DNA from: Parelaphostrongylus tenuis
Lineage: Eukaryota > Nematoda > Chromadorea > Rhabditida > Metastrongylidae
Assembly: GCA_019055375.1 (NCBI GenBank)
Contig: JAHQIW010000389.1
Location: forward strand, 124,001 to 188,000
Reading direction: 5' to 3'
DNA length: 64,000 nucleotides
The notes below the pieces were generated by a model. It saw only the letters and a list, made by a program, of their open reading frames with translations. It did no database searches and was not told the DNA's origin. Within the stretch, counting starts at the first letter, position 1. Each line of letters starts with the position of its first letter. Both the position numbers and the translations under genes were made by a program. Below, one piece after another: positions 1-12,943 of this stretch.

Positions 1-2920
1 AAACGCAGACAGGTTGCCGAGCAGTGAAACAAACTGAACAACCTCATAAGGGATAGTTGAGTTGTAATCATAAGGAAGCCGGCGTTTTGGCTTACATAAA
101 TGGCGAAATCCGTTATTTAAGTGTCCAATGGCTGAGAAGAAACATTTTTCATAGTCAGTCTATTCAGACAACGTGATCTAGATTCCGCCTTGTAGGTCTT
201 AGCTGTGAAGTCGAATTACTATCGATCTCGATTCGTGATATTTTTTCTTACTTGGTAGACATCTCTTTATTCACATATCACAGATCAAAAGACAAATTCT
301 AAAGACCAGTCATCCCATAGCCAACTAAATCAATAAAATGTACTAGTTTTGAGCAGCTGGACAATTTTCGCTAATAGGAGCATCGAAACGTAAAATTCCC
401 ACTTACCGTACACTTCAAAAGTCCAAAAACTATGTAAGCACCTCTGAAATTTGAAGATTTCGTTGAAAAGCTTGATGAGACACAAAACCGACAGGATAGA
501 CCTCAACAAACAGATATTCGACGAAAAATCAGTAAGAAAAAAAAACAAAAGTTACGGTAGATAGTAAGTGTAACACTCGACGCACCAACTGAGCGCCAAT
601 GTCAAAATGAAATTATTATTCTCAATAATTGAGAATCAATAAAGATTCAGTGCCCTGACATTTGGGATATCCACTTTATTACTCGGCCCAAAAATGAAAA
701 AAAGCTTGAAAAGACTTTGAAAAATTGCTCGAAAGGGCCATAATTACCGTACTTGCGAAACACTATAGTGCATGAATATTAGGTTTCGTGTTAACATATG
801 AGATATGATGATAGAAAACTATAACAGTTGAAAAAGAGACGCTATAAACACAAAGAATAAAAAATTGCTACCAAAGTTGGATGAGAACACTTCTTACAAA
901 GTGTGTCACCTGGACTTACAACATAATGATTCAGTACTTTAACACAATTTTCTTTAGAAATATAATCACACTGAATAACGAAAAAAAAAACAGATACACA
1001 CATAAAGAATGTATTAAAAGAAAAAAAGACAAGAAGAGGAGCGAAACTGTGTAATGGACGTAGGTTGAAATTATTATTCACGATGTGAAAAAAGATTAAT
1101 CAACTTCTTAATAAGTACTGATCAATAAAATATTAAACTCTGTATTTTCGCTAACTGCTTGAAAAAAGTAGCTGAGTGTCAATTCGAAAAGAGTACAATA
1201 AACGAGATATTCTGTGTACGATTTATCAAGGTACCAAGATGGTGGTATCAGACAGGAAACGTGAAATGAACCGACAGTGTATGCGCTTTTTAAAAAAATT
1301 AAAACAATTAGAGAGAAAACATGCAGCATCCGATCTTCAAAAGAAACCTGACACTTCCAGTGAAGTGGAGTCAGATAACCATTAATGATGTTTTCTCATC
1401 TCACAATTTCTACCACTTAAGGTCTCATGATTTCGTAGTTATCAAATAAAGATAGGAGACGAAAATGAAAAAGAAATTGAAATTCTCTTCCATAAATGAA
1501 AAGCCACAAAGTGCCCGCCAAAAACAGCTATCTAGATTCACATCTAATTGAAATAATCATTAACTCAACTTCATCTCAGTGGTCTACTGATTTCCTCGTA
1601 GCTAAATTACCCCTGGAATTTGGAAGTGCAATGCATAACAGATGTTCACGCCATAGCAAGGTTGCTCAAATTGGAAATGAACTTGACATATGCATCAGAA
1701 ATATACTACTTCGAAAAGAAATCTAACCAAAATATGACAAATTTCCCTTATATGCATAAAGACTAAGCTCTGCCCATGATGACGACCTTGAAACGTTTCT
1801 CTACGGGCTTACGGAAGCAAATTGAGTCAAACCGGTAACGCATCAATTGAATGGGAAAGCAACTAGCACGTGCGATTTGTCATCAGCAAGAGCCCACGTA
1901 AGTCAGCTATTTTAGCAGCGAATGCTCGCTGACCCCAACAATGAACATATTTACTAGTTGATTTAGCTGAATATGCAATACACTAATGAAGCAATCAAGC
2001 TGGAACAAGACAGAATTTTTGACTTCTTACGAATCAATACATGGAAATTTTGTGTGAAATACCGCTCAGTGAACCTCAAACTTGAGTAATTCAGTCTTGG
2101 CGAATAAATATTACAACGGGAATTAGATAACGAAGATAACAGTGTGCAACGAGAATGTGACGACGTACGCAGCAACATGAAAACTCTAATGATGCAGGAC
2201 TATTACTAGCCACCATGAAGACATAAGTGAGAAAGATAAATAAGAACAAACAATTTTCACAATCTGATGACGACCTTCAAATAGCAATTGAAAGCAGATT
2301 CTAGGCCTGTCCATCCAGCTCCGAAACAAGAAATAGGACTACCTGTTTTCACGCAGTCTACAGATAGTGCTAGGAAATTTTATGATATAGAGTAAAAACA
2401 ACATGTGAACATAAGATGGTGAGGAAAGAAAAAGAGGATATTTCCACGAATTACAGAACGGTGTAATAGATCGAGAACCTGATATTCACTGAACATCGGC
2501 AGTGATGGTTCCATGAACGAAACGAGATAATCACTTTATGTCCGCCTGAAAGAACACCTAAATAGAAGGTCAAAAAGTCGAAAAAGTACTTCTCTAGGAG
2601 CATGTAAACAGCAAGCTCTAACACTGACGACTTTGAGGTTCTAGTTAGAAAGCTGGGCTTAAGTCAAAAAGTAGACGCCGCGAAAGAACTCTTAAAGCCA
2701 TGAGTTTCAAAAGTCCAGGATAAACAGAACAAATCATCTCAGAGTGATTGGATCTTTTCTAGTCTTGCCGCACTTGGGCTTAGGCCTAAGTGATATTGAT
2801 TTTGACTTATACGATCAGACAGTAAGAATAAAGATACTTGACAACAGCATTATCTGATTTTCATAGTGCAACATGATGCTTAGAAATGCGGTAAGATTCT
2901 AGAAAAGGATGTTTAAAAAT
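1..2920. other. No recognised gene
   Basis: AT-rich. The best open frame is 1239-1385 (+), 48 codons from ATG with a basic first half (KREMNRQCMRFLKKLKQLER) and an acidic end; it could be a terminal exon, but I recognise no family. Segments at 1750-2800 contain repeated GATGACGACCTT-type blocks and may be decayed retroelement sequence. Confidence 0.4.
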
Positions 2921-3557
2921 GCGGCGCCACTTGAGACCTTCGGTAAAGATACATTTTTTGCATTTGCAAAAAGTTTCTTAAGAGTTTATCGACAGCTCAA
3001 ATCAAGTGAATTTCAATGGCGTGTTGAATTTCTCAAGTAGCTTATTTTTGGCGCCGTACCAGTCAAAATAAGATTTCGTCTCTCATTCGAAGATTTCTCA
3101 GTGGACAAAGTTTCGGTGTAGTGAATTTTTAATCGCTAGATAAAGATAATTTTTCCGATCATAATGGTATATTTGGCGCTTGGAAAGGACTTCCTTGAGC
3201 ATTGTAACGACCGAAGGAGTATTGAGTTTCACACTCAGTGAGCACTTCTAGTCGGCTAGGGTGCGAATTTCAGAGCTCTAAAAAGTTCTTTCTAAAGAGC
3301 AAACACATTTTCTTGATCAGAAAGAGTTACTTTATCTAATGGTTGAAATGTTGCTATGAAAAAAAAAACTTTTATCAGATGAGAAATCTTCAAATGTAAA
3401 GCAAAATCTCATTTTGACTAGTACGGCGTCAAAAACAAGCAATATGAGAAATAAAATATACCTTTAAAATTCACTTGACTTAAGCTATCAGATAATCATA
3501 CATTCGGCATATGCAGCAAGGAATACGCTTTTACCAAAGACCTCAAGTGGCGCCGCC
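2921..3557. mobile_element. Fold-back MITE with long degenerate TIRs
   Basis: Left arm from GCGGCGCCACTTGAG (2921) and right arm ending CTCAAGTGGCGCCGC (3557) match imperfectly over roughly 200 bp (shared blocks CAAGTGAATTT, GACGCCGTAC/GGCGCCGTAC, GTCAAAATGAGATTT). No coding capacity. DNA transposon superfamily not assigned. Confidence 0.7.
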
Positions 3558-3796
3558 GTAATAGAAAACTACGAAGAATGCGGCAGGATTCTAAAAAAGA
3601 TCCGAGTGATTTCTAGTTTGAGTATAGATGCGTCACTGCCACGCATCAACTAACATCTATCGGTGGTCTTACACGTGACAAAACGATGACTGCTTTTTCC
3701 TCAAACAAAGTGACGTTTATGAATAAAACAGATTTCCATTGTTACTGTAAGTAACCCAAAAGCTTATCCGCATTGCGTTACACAGAATACGTTCTG

Positions 3797-3831
3797 GGTC
3801 CTGATGAACGCGAAACGCTGAAACGTCAGCC
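3797..3831 (+). ncRNA. Hammerhead-like motif, Penelope type, isolated
   Basis: GGTC CTGATGA ACGCGAAACGCT GAAACGTC AGCC. Core bases intact, stem II GCG/CGC with a bulge, stem I partly mismatched. No other Penelope sequence recognised nearby. Confidence 0.5.
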
Positions 3832-4660
3832 ATCGATGTTGAAGCAAATGAAACAACGTCGCCCAAACTTTTAATAAGAGGACTGTGAAGTGTAGTTCCT
3901 TCGCTACAAATGAAACATGATAACCTCCATAAGGATGTACAAATAGCACAAGATGAATATACTGGGATGTGTGAGATGGAAACATAGATAAAGATGATAG
4001 AAACTACTACTCACGGTATAGAGAACAAGTACTGTACCATATGGGTAAACCACGCTTACGATTTCATCAAAATATCTGATTTCACTGGGAAATCTGTACA
4101 GCGCAAGTGACTCAGATAGTTTTTATTCATTGAACAAATAATGTTAGTCATTATCTCAAGTACATCAACATTTGAAATTACAATAAATTTTAAAAAAAGA
4201 CCAATAAAAGCGAAAGTAAGGAGTTTTCTTTTGTGGTATTCCTTACTGTTTCATGTCCATTTGTTCTGTTTTCTTTTTTTTTATCGTTGATCTACAAACT
4301 TCACTTCCCTTTTTTCTCCTTGCGATATCCCACCTTCAAGGACCTGCCGCAAAATTGACTCAGGTGGAGGTCAAATGTATTTCAAAACTGTCTTCACAAG
4401 TTGTGAACCCCTTAATGTTTCAAAAAACACAGAGAAAACTCCTAAGTATCACTCCAACTAGCTCCTGGAAGCTTCTATCACTGAAATCATGACAGATGCC
4501 TTTTTTTTCTCTTTGAAATTTGATCATTTATGTACATGCCGAACTTCGTACTGTTTGCAATAAAATGAGTTAAGGTTGGTGTCGCTTTAACAAAAGTGTG
4601 AACAGTGGAGACATTACTTACAAGTGAAGCAATCGCATAGCTATTGGCTGGATGAAGGAG

Positions 4661-4718
4661 AAAGCTCTCAGCGTTGATCAGTCCGTGAGAGATGCGCCAG
4701 CATGAGTCTTCAATTTTA
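4661..4718 (-). repeat. tRNA-derived SINE, 3' part, split by mariner
   Basis: Complement of the SINE 3' block (GATGCGCC, TGATCAACGC). It continues after the mariner at 5465-5702. Confidence 0.75.
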
Positions 4719-5464
4719 TTAGACCTCCAACTAAGTTTCCGAACTTGATCCAAAACCGAAAATTTATTTTTCAAGTAATCGATAGTATCGAATAACTTTA
4801 ATTGAAGTATTCTCCGTCTGCCTGGATGCTATTCTGCCAACGCTCCGGCAATAAATCAATTCCGCGCTCATAAAACTTATTACTCTTGGTTGTATTCCAA
4901 CCAGTCAATTCTCGACGCACATGGTTGATGTTTCAAAACTTCTTCTTGTCAAATCAGTGCACCAATTATGTAAGAGATGGAAATGGGACGTAGACAGATC
5001 TGACGATTACAGCGGATGATTAAAGCGCTCCCAGCCCAAATCGGTCAACTTTTTCCTTGCTTTCTTGGCAACGTGTGGCTTTGCATTGTTTTGGATCAAA
5101 ATGACTTGAAGACGGCAGTGACGTGGAATTGCTTGATTGCAAAGGTCCAGTTGCTGACAGTATTGCTCAGCGTTGATGGTCTGACCGGCTTGTAAGAAGT
5201 ACCAATGAATCGGCCCACTTCGGTCTCAAAAAATGATTAACGTTGCTTCTGGCGCAAGCGATTCGGTCTTGGTGTTGATGTTCCTTGCTGACCTGGTGAC
5301 AACCACTGTGGACGAAGCTAACTCTTGAAGAAGATCCACTTCTCATCAATGGTGTTCAGGCAGACGGAGAATACTTCAGTTAGTGATATTTGATACTTTC
5401 AATTATTTGGAAAATAAATTTTCGAATTCTTGGATCAAGTTCGGAAACATAGTTGGAGATCTAA
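4719..5464 (-). mobile_element. Internally deleted mariner, inserted at TA inside a SINE
   Basis: Long terminal inverted repeats of ~100 bp start TTAGACCTCCAACTAAGTTT at 4719 and end with the near-perfect complement at 5464, flanked by TA (4717-4718, 5465-5466). Inside, the minus strand reads INAEQYCQQLDLCNQAIPRH then ILIQNNAKPHVAKKARKKL, the second-Asp region of mariner transposases. At 746 bp it is roughly half a full element. SINE sequence continues on both sides of the insertion. Confidence 0.85.
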
Positions 5465-5702
5465 TACTTTCTTTTTGAGGTGATTGAATGCGTAATTGGC
5501 TTTTAGAATCTCTAGGTGGCCTACCGCTATATCGAGTCACTGCATATGATAAGCTTATCCTCTCATACAAGTCAGGGACTGGTCCGGTAGCAATTTATCA
5601 ACTCTGAAAATATAGATGTCTTGGTAAGCTTTGAGTGCGAGATCAAACCAACGACCTTGTTTGCGACGCACAGCACCCCTAACAACTGCGCCAGATGCGC
5701 TC
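5465..5702 (-). repeat. tRNA-derived SINE, 5' part, split by mariner
   Basis: Minus strand from the tRNA-like head (GCGCATCTGGCGCAGTTGTT at 5702) to the CATTCAATCACCTC block at 5471, where mariner interrupts it. Confidence 0.75.
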
Positions 5703-7081
5703 CTAATAGCTGCGATATGCTTTAAATCTACATATAACCTAATGGACTCTATCTACAAGTAACCTCCAACGTGAATTGGGTGAACGATCCAAAAATCTTG
5801 GAATGATGTAACTTAGTACCGTCCAATGGCTGTAAGCAAGTCGTAATTATTCATCGCAAGCACATAATTCACGATACTTCTTGTGATTACCTTCGTCAGA
5901 ATATAAGAATAGAATTTTCTAATATAGATGAATAATATGAGAATGGGAACGCGAATAAAGCAGCGGGTGGCGATGGCGCTTCATACACACACTAGACTCT
6001 CTTGTAGAACAATGAAGGTCTCCCTCTGGAGTCGGTGAATTGCCACGAGACTTGTCTGGAAACTATGATACCTAGGAACGCTCTAGATAAGCCATCCTAG
6101 GATTCCAAAAGAAGCCTTCTTCATCCAATTTCCACAACATTCGCAAGGAAGACCAAAAATTCTCGAGCTGTAGCCAATTGCACAGGCTAATTCTGAAGGC
6201 CTTCGTAAACGATGGATGTAAGACAATGAACGGAATAACACAAGTGCTGAAATCCAAGAATAGGTAAAGACAAACTAGATAAACAAACAAATGTATATCG
6301 CTAACGATTTTCATTTACCAGGATAACCAGTCAAAACATATTATCGTTGATGATTAAGGTGTAGTACGAGGCTATCAATGAACACTTTTATTCGGCAATC
6401 GTTTTCGACGCGTTTCGTCTTCTTCAAAGCCGATAATTCGAATCAATCGTCCCCTGTAATCCGTCTTCGTTTTCTTCGAGCCCAACCTTGCTCGGTGGAG
6501 TACCGTTTGAATGAGGAACCTCACTAGACGGGCTTCTCACATAAAGGATGAAGCGCTGGCTAATTAGCTATTCTATGTCATTAGCTCGTTGATTAGCTAA
6601 TTGGATATCTTGGTAACTAACTATGTCGGTCAGACAGAACAAGTGTACTATCACTATCAACGACTGATTAGCTAATAAGTCATATAAGAGAAATAAAAAC
6701 AAAACAAATATGAAAAAGAGCATGCGTGCCACTTGAGCAATAACGAAAGGAATCTACATGTTGCACCAAGCAAATCCACAAATATTTCGACACCCAGCTC
6801 TGGTTATACGTTTATGGATACAAAAATACGAAAGGAGAAGATGTGGATTCCGGATGGGTAGAGTCGGTGCAATCGATTTCAAGCGTACACTCGTACACAC
6901 ACTCTCTCCCTCCCATTCTTTATGGAAAAACGAGCGGCAATGCATAGACAGGGGCCCCATAAACGCGTGCAGAGTCAGCACGACGAGCGTATGCGACAAT
7001 GGCCAGTTTTTTAGTTGAGCGTATCTATGTTTGTTTGAAATCGTTTTAGAGCATTGAATATCGATAACATAAAAGGTTGTA
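5703..7081. other. No recognised gene
   Basis: A short SINE body scrap near 6018-6063 and a weak Penelope-type GAAGAAGACGAAACGCGTC motif on the minus strand near 6410-6435. Nothing else supported. Confidence 0.4.
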
Positions 7082-7629
7082 GAGAAAGTTCTGTCGCACT
7101 TCCTGGGAAAATGTTTTTTAGACATGTATTTTGTGCGAAATTGAGCTCAGCAGATATTCGCTTCCTTGCGCATCGAACTATATATCGTTTGTCTACATAT
7201 TCTTCAGAATGGAACTGTCCAGGGAAGAAATTTGTCTGCTGCTCTGCGTGCACTAAAAATTAGGTGTAAACATTTCTGAGGCTCATCTACTCACACAACA
7301 GACGCGACAGAGAATCATTTGGCAGGCTTTGGATGGGAGGTTTAGGAGCATCCGCCGTTCGTCAGATTTGCCGTCGAGTAACTATCATTTATCACGTTCG
7401 ATGGAGCATTTCTGGAGAGGGAAGAACTCCCAAAATGTTCCCGAAATTGGGCAGAATATTCAAGGTTCCCTCAAGTCGAAGAAATGCGAATCTACTGCCG
7501 CGGAACCTTTATGCTGTCGAATATGTGACTGAATCGTCCTGATAAGGAAGGAGACAAACTATAGTTCGAGATTAATTGGCGTACAAATAATTTTTTCTTC
7601 GCATTTTGAGAATGCGACAAAACTTTTCC
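7082..7629 (+). mobile_element. Mariner with internally deleted transposase
   Basis: TIRs GAGAAAGTTCTGTCGCA and complement of GGAAAAGTTTTGTCGCA, flanked by TA (7080-7081, 7630-7631). The frame from ATG 7209 reads MELSREEICLLLCVH, stop, KLGVNISEAHL (mariner N-terminus), then jumps to DLPSSNYHLSRSMEHFWRGK (C-terminus after the third Asp). The catalytic centre is gone. Confidence 0.8.
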
Positions 7630-7631
7630 TA

Positions 7632-9264
7632 TAATTAATTATTCCAGAAGCATGTAACTCAGTGATTAAAGGAGCCTTGTAATGTAGACATAGGATCTTT
7701 GATATGATTTGGTACCTCACGCAAACCATGATTTGACATGTATCCAGAATATTGAATGATATGCAAAACTTTGCAAGTCAGACGGGCTTCCGAACCCGTA
7801 TTTCACTCTCTCCGAGGGTGGCGAAGAAAGAGCGATAACAGAACAGTAGCGTGGTATGCAATGGTCAGCACGCGTCAGAAAAGGGTGAGATGCGGGTCTC
7901 AATCCGGCTGATGTCCAAAGTTTTGCATATCACTCAACATTGAAATATATATTTGTAACATTATACCACCGCTAAAAGCAGCTGAATAAAAAGAATTTCA
8001 GTTGATGCTTGGCATTTATGTGCAACCGCCAACTTAGTATCAGGCCTATCTAGATTACCTATCACTCCATGGATTAGTGGGATTCCGCAACACAGAATGT
8101 AGCCATTTATACATTTAATTATTTCTGCTGTGTCATCTTTGATGAGTGATGTTTTGAGGAGAAACGCGGTGCACGCAGCATCCAGTATGGTCAACCAAGC
8201 GTACGAGATTTGCGTCTGGAAGCCCGACTAATAATTAATCCATTCAGTATACGAGCTCCGAGAGTAACCTGCGACTACGTATAGTTTCCTCCGGAATTGC
8301 TTAAGAGTGAATGTTTCAACTTTTATCCTTTTACTCTCTTTACATCACCCTTGAGAGGTTAGACAATTTTTTTAGATGGCATAATGACCTATATCTAGGC
8401 AGTATCTGACTACAAATATCTAGCTTTGTATACTTTTGACTCATATACCACCTACAATTCCATCAACACTCTCGCGACGAGGTCACACCTATAGGTGTCA
8501 AGCTTGTTCTTGACAGTTTATTTTGATACACAAAAAATTTTTCATGGAGTTCTTGTAATCAGTCGATAGTTCAAATGGAAAGATCTCTTCATAGTAACTT
8601 CCGACTTGATTGTTCATGGAAGTTTCTAAACTTTGAATGAATCGTTTGGTAGCAAGGTTTGCTGCAAATACTCAAATGGTGAATTTAATGACAGAACAGC
8701 TTATCCTAAGATTTCTGCGTTTCTCTTACACTTTGAATGCTCCCATGATTTCCTCTACACCCTTATATGCTTTTCTTGCATAAATGGCTCATGTGCACGA
8801 AGAAAAAAAGCTACGAACATACTTCACAGTAAAACCGAAACTTTTGATTGTGAAAAGTAAACGGAAGAAATCCAAAATGTCAAAAATTTTTTCAAAGTAA
8901 TTACATACAAAATAAAAAACACACAACTAAAAGTATATAAGGGGTGATAATTGCACAAAATTCGCTGAAATTGCATGATTCGTTGTATTTGTACAAATAT
9001 ATTTATCCGCTAAATATAAATACAAATGTTTGTTATAAGATATATATGTATGTATACACCGTACACGATATACTCTGCAAAATAGTATGCAGAAGACCGC
9101 TAATGGCTATGATAAGAAAAATCGCAGCACCTAAAAAAGTTTGACACCAATAGATGTCAAGCTTCTTTCTAATGGTTTATTATTGGTGCATGAAAGTTGC
9201 TTCGTAAATCAATCTGTAGCGTGTAAAATGTAGATTTGAAATCACAATTTACTCAAGATATGGT
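7632..9264. other. No recognised gene
   Basis: ~7745-7935 is a tRNA-like/SINE fragment bounded by inverted GATATGCAAAACTTTG and CAAAGTTTTGCATATC. A GGTGTCAAGCTTGTTCTT block at ~8495 recurs imperfectly at ~9155. Otherwise AT-rich spacer. Confidence 0.4.
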
Positions 9265-9570
9265 GTGCGCTGTGGCGCAGTGGTTAGAGGTGCCCTGTGT
9301 CGCACACGAGGTCAATGGTTCGATCTCGCGCTCATGGCTCACCAAGCCATCCATCCCTCCGGGGTCGGTAAATTGGTACCAGACTGGTCTCAGACTTGTC
9401 TGGGAGGATGAGCAGCACTGACTCGGTTCAGCGGGAGGCCTCCGCGAGTCATTGTAAAGGCCAGATATGCATTCAATCACCTCAAACGAAGTTTAAAATT
9501 GAAGTCGAATGCATGGCGCATCCCTCAGGGATTAATCAACGCCGAGAGCTTTATCCTTTAGCTTTTTTAT
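9265..9570 (+). repeat. tRNA-derived SINE, full length
   Basis: Head with A box (TGGCGCAGTGGTTAGAGG) and B box (GGTTCGATCTC), body with ACCAGACTGGTCTCAGACTT and a 3' block GCGCATCCCTCAGGG. About 300 bp; reference copy for the family in this window. Confidence 0.85.
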
Positions 9571-12500
9571 GGTGTGCGCTCAATAATTTGCTACTTGATA
9601 TTTGTAACAAACTCGTCACCAAAAGGAGCTATAGACACTCTACGAAAATAAACTCTGGAAGGACCTATTGAGTCAAACTGCCGATTAATTACGAGTACCC
9701 GGAGAAAACGCAGTGAACAAAATTGACCACAAGAAAATGTGTGGTTTTTATACACAAGGCTGTTGTTGTGAGAGTGCTAATCAGTGAGCAATTAAAGCAG
9801 GTATGTGTAACATTTTCTGTCCTTGTAGCATATCAGAACCGCAATCCCCAGGCTAACTGGGCGCAAAAGTCAGACTTTTCAGTTATTAGCCGGATTCCGG
9901 AAGGAAACTTCGAATCCACAAGTGTCATCATGCGCGAAGAGTGATCATTTTGATACATCACAGTACGACACCCATAAACTCTTCATCGAAGATGAGCCGA
10001 AAAATGTTAGGATTACGCACTCTGAGAGGAAAAATACAAGTCCCGTGAATAGCCCAATCAGTAGGAATTGTATGATAGAGTCTCTAATAATCCATATTTT
10101 CACGCTTCGCAGCTTGATTCTCCAAAGCCACTGCTTCGTTGTGTGGTAGGTGTTCTTCGATGTCCTACTGCGAAGGTACATAATTGGAGTTCATCACTCT
10201 GTCAGGACCAGTCATGCTGCGAATTGCGACATCTCTACCCATAAGCTGTGCTAAGAAAACCTATGCCAAAGCATATACTGAGAAGAAATTTTTAGCTGAC
10301 GTCTCTGATGCAACGAGCGCACCGCATCAGGTTTTCTCGCACCGCTTAAGCGAGCAGAGTCCAGTGCGAAATCTTAGCGAACGACAGGAATAACAGATGT
10401 CCACTCGAATCACTCAATGGTTAGCAAAATTAAACATGATGCAAGAGTTATATTTCTAATCACTATTAAATATTTATTTACGCAGCATGGTATTAGATAG
10501 TCCTCAATTTGATCATAAGCTAGTTTTTGTTCGATAGCGGTGCGCAGCTACTTGGATAACAGTTTTCGCGGATTCTGCAAAGTCAACACATTCTCAAAGA
10601 AAGACTATATTTCGCTAGTTTAGTGCGCATTTTTTTGGACGCTGACAAAGTTGTGCCACTTTCGCCACATGAACTTGCTAGGTTTGCTTCAGCAGTTTAA
10701 GAAGTTGTCACCTTAATTTTGAATTTACACAAGAAAAAACTGACACCTCATGATAACAATCACAATCTTGATATTTGGAAGTGACAAGCTCTGCCAAAGA
10801 TGAGGAACGAGATGTCATACTAGGAAACCAGACTGCCATAAAGCCTCAACACGATAGTCATCAAAAAAAAAAAGGCCTCACTACCATAGAAATGAAGTGG
10901 TGTAGTTCAGATAGTACTTTCCTTCAATAAAATGCTACTTATTATTCTATTTCTACAATAGAACTTCTCTCTTATCTACAATTATTACTAAAGCCAATGT
11001 TTCAATTGTCATAACACTTCATTGTTTACCTTTTCACGACATTCTTTTACCGAGGCGACCCGAAAAAACCGAATGAATAAATTCCGATTGATTATTGATA
11101 CCCAATATCTGTCAGTATAAGTAGGTTCAATGCCGGTAGAGGCTGCTCCGTCAGACCGTCGACGGTTGGCTGCTGACGGATAACGCGTTGTAGCCTAGAA
11201 AGAGTGTTGTGCAAAACGAGCGTCGGGAGTGCAAGGGTTCAGCACGCGCTCCCATACCGGCCGACGCAAATGTTTTTTTGCATAGCACTCTACATTATTG
11301 GGTGTATTAGACAATCATACGACAGCAAGAGCCCGTCAAATGAATGAATTCCGATATATTATTTTTATTAATCAGCGAGAGAAAAAATGTAATGGTAGTC
11401 TGAAGATCATAAATATTCCTTATTGCTTAGTCTTCTTAGGAAGATCTACTTTCTAACTACTTAATGCTCACGATTAAAACTAGATACAAGTTACCAATCC
11501 TCTTCCCTATCCATATAAGCTGACATCTGCTTGTGATCATGAACCAAAAAATTCCCAGATATGGTTTTCTCAAAGCTCTAGTGAAAAAGTCTCGACAGTC
11601 TCGACCAGCGACATAGGTATCAACCTCGACACCATTCACAGTTGAGTTCGAAGATCACCTAACTGCTGATGGAGAAAACTTGGAATGCGACTATCGCTAC
11701 TGGTGGAAGATCAAGGCAAAATACAACATGTGTGCAAGTTTCTTCTAAATCTACACTTACAAATATCAAAAACGTTTGCCTTGACGAAGATCTTCAACTG
11801 GCACAGAGGTGATGATCAAAGACAAATACCACATAATTGTCTAGTCGGAAAAAGAGAGCAGTAAGACCAACATACGTCGACATAATTACGTCGCTCCTCA
11901 GAGAAAGGGTCTCGTTACGAAATAACGATGCATAGTCTTTGTTGCACAACTACCCATTAGCCATCATTTTTGTTCGTACATATATTTCTCACCATGCTTG
12001 GTCATCCTCGATCTTCTACCCCAAAAAGCTCACTCAACTCAAGCGTGCAGGAAGTGAAGAGCAATGGAAAATGCTCCATCGGGTTTGTTATTGAGAATTT
12101 AAATTGAAACGACAGTTACAACAAAGACGATACAAGCCGTAAAGTTTCAAATAAGCAGCGAAACAAAGCTAGAAAGCGTTCCGCTTGTTTCCTTATAACT
12201 TACGGTGAATGGTTTGTCCATGTGGAAACAGTATCGTAGTATTGTAATGGACTCGATTAGTGCGTCGTTGATGCAATAATTGTATTCAGCAGCAAATGAA
12301 AGAGAATCCTTTAGTATTGAGACATACTGAATGAACAAATTGAATAACTTTTTCCTTATATACTTGAAATACCAGAACGAGCTAAGCTCATGAATTCAAT
12401 GAATTTTTGGTGAAAAATGTCAAATACAGCAATGTTCTTTATTGAAATGTGGGAAGTTTATGAACACCTATCATGAAATTTTTTCAAGGACAACTTGAGG

Positions 12501-12943
12501 CAGCTCACACTGCTATGAGAGAAGAAGTATCTTAGATGGTAAGGAACCGATAATAAAAATTATAGTCATGACCGATCAGTATAATTATATGTAACTAACG
12601 ATAAGTCAGTGCCAAAAGTAACTGCCGTACTGGTAAAAAACCTCGTGGAAGCCGTGAAGCGAGAAAACTTTCCAATCTAACTGCTAGAGCGATTCCTTAG
12701 TGATTATAACTCAAAAACGTCCCAACAAAGTTAATTTCAAGCTCCAGGTAGAGTGTAGTAAATTGACCTTAATATATAAGACACTGAGTGCTCCAAGGTG
12801 CTATGACGTTGAGTGGAGAAAGGGCGAGCGACTCGTCTTCGAAGACGCCATTATCGGGCCGAACGACCTCAGTCTTTCAACGGATCGCGTCCTCATTACT
12901 ACAATGAAATTGCTTACAAGGCGATAAAACTCAAACATAACCG
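9571..12943. other. No recognised gene
   Basis: AT-rich spacer. A tRNA-like SINE fragment lies at ~11130-11290 (GGGTTCAGCACGCGCTCCC, then a TTTTTTTGCATAGCACTC tail). Confidence 0.4.

Noticed and set aside
1785..1800. GATGACGACCTTGAAACG as a hammerhead
   Set aside because: Lacks CTGANGA and any stem I partner.
1750..2800. Possible LTR-retrotransposon gag remnant
   Set aside because: Only vague charged-helix stretches between many stops; no protease, zinc knuckle or reverse transcriptase motif and no LTRs.
9265..9340. Possible tRNA gene (A and B boxes)
   Set aside because: The same head recurs with a fixed 230-bp body at several loci, so it is a SINE, and no clean acceptor stem is visible.
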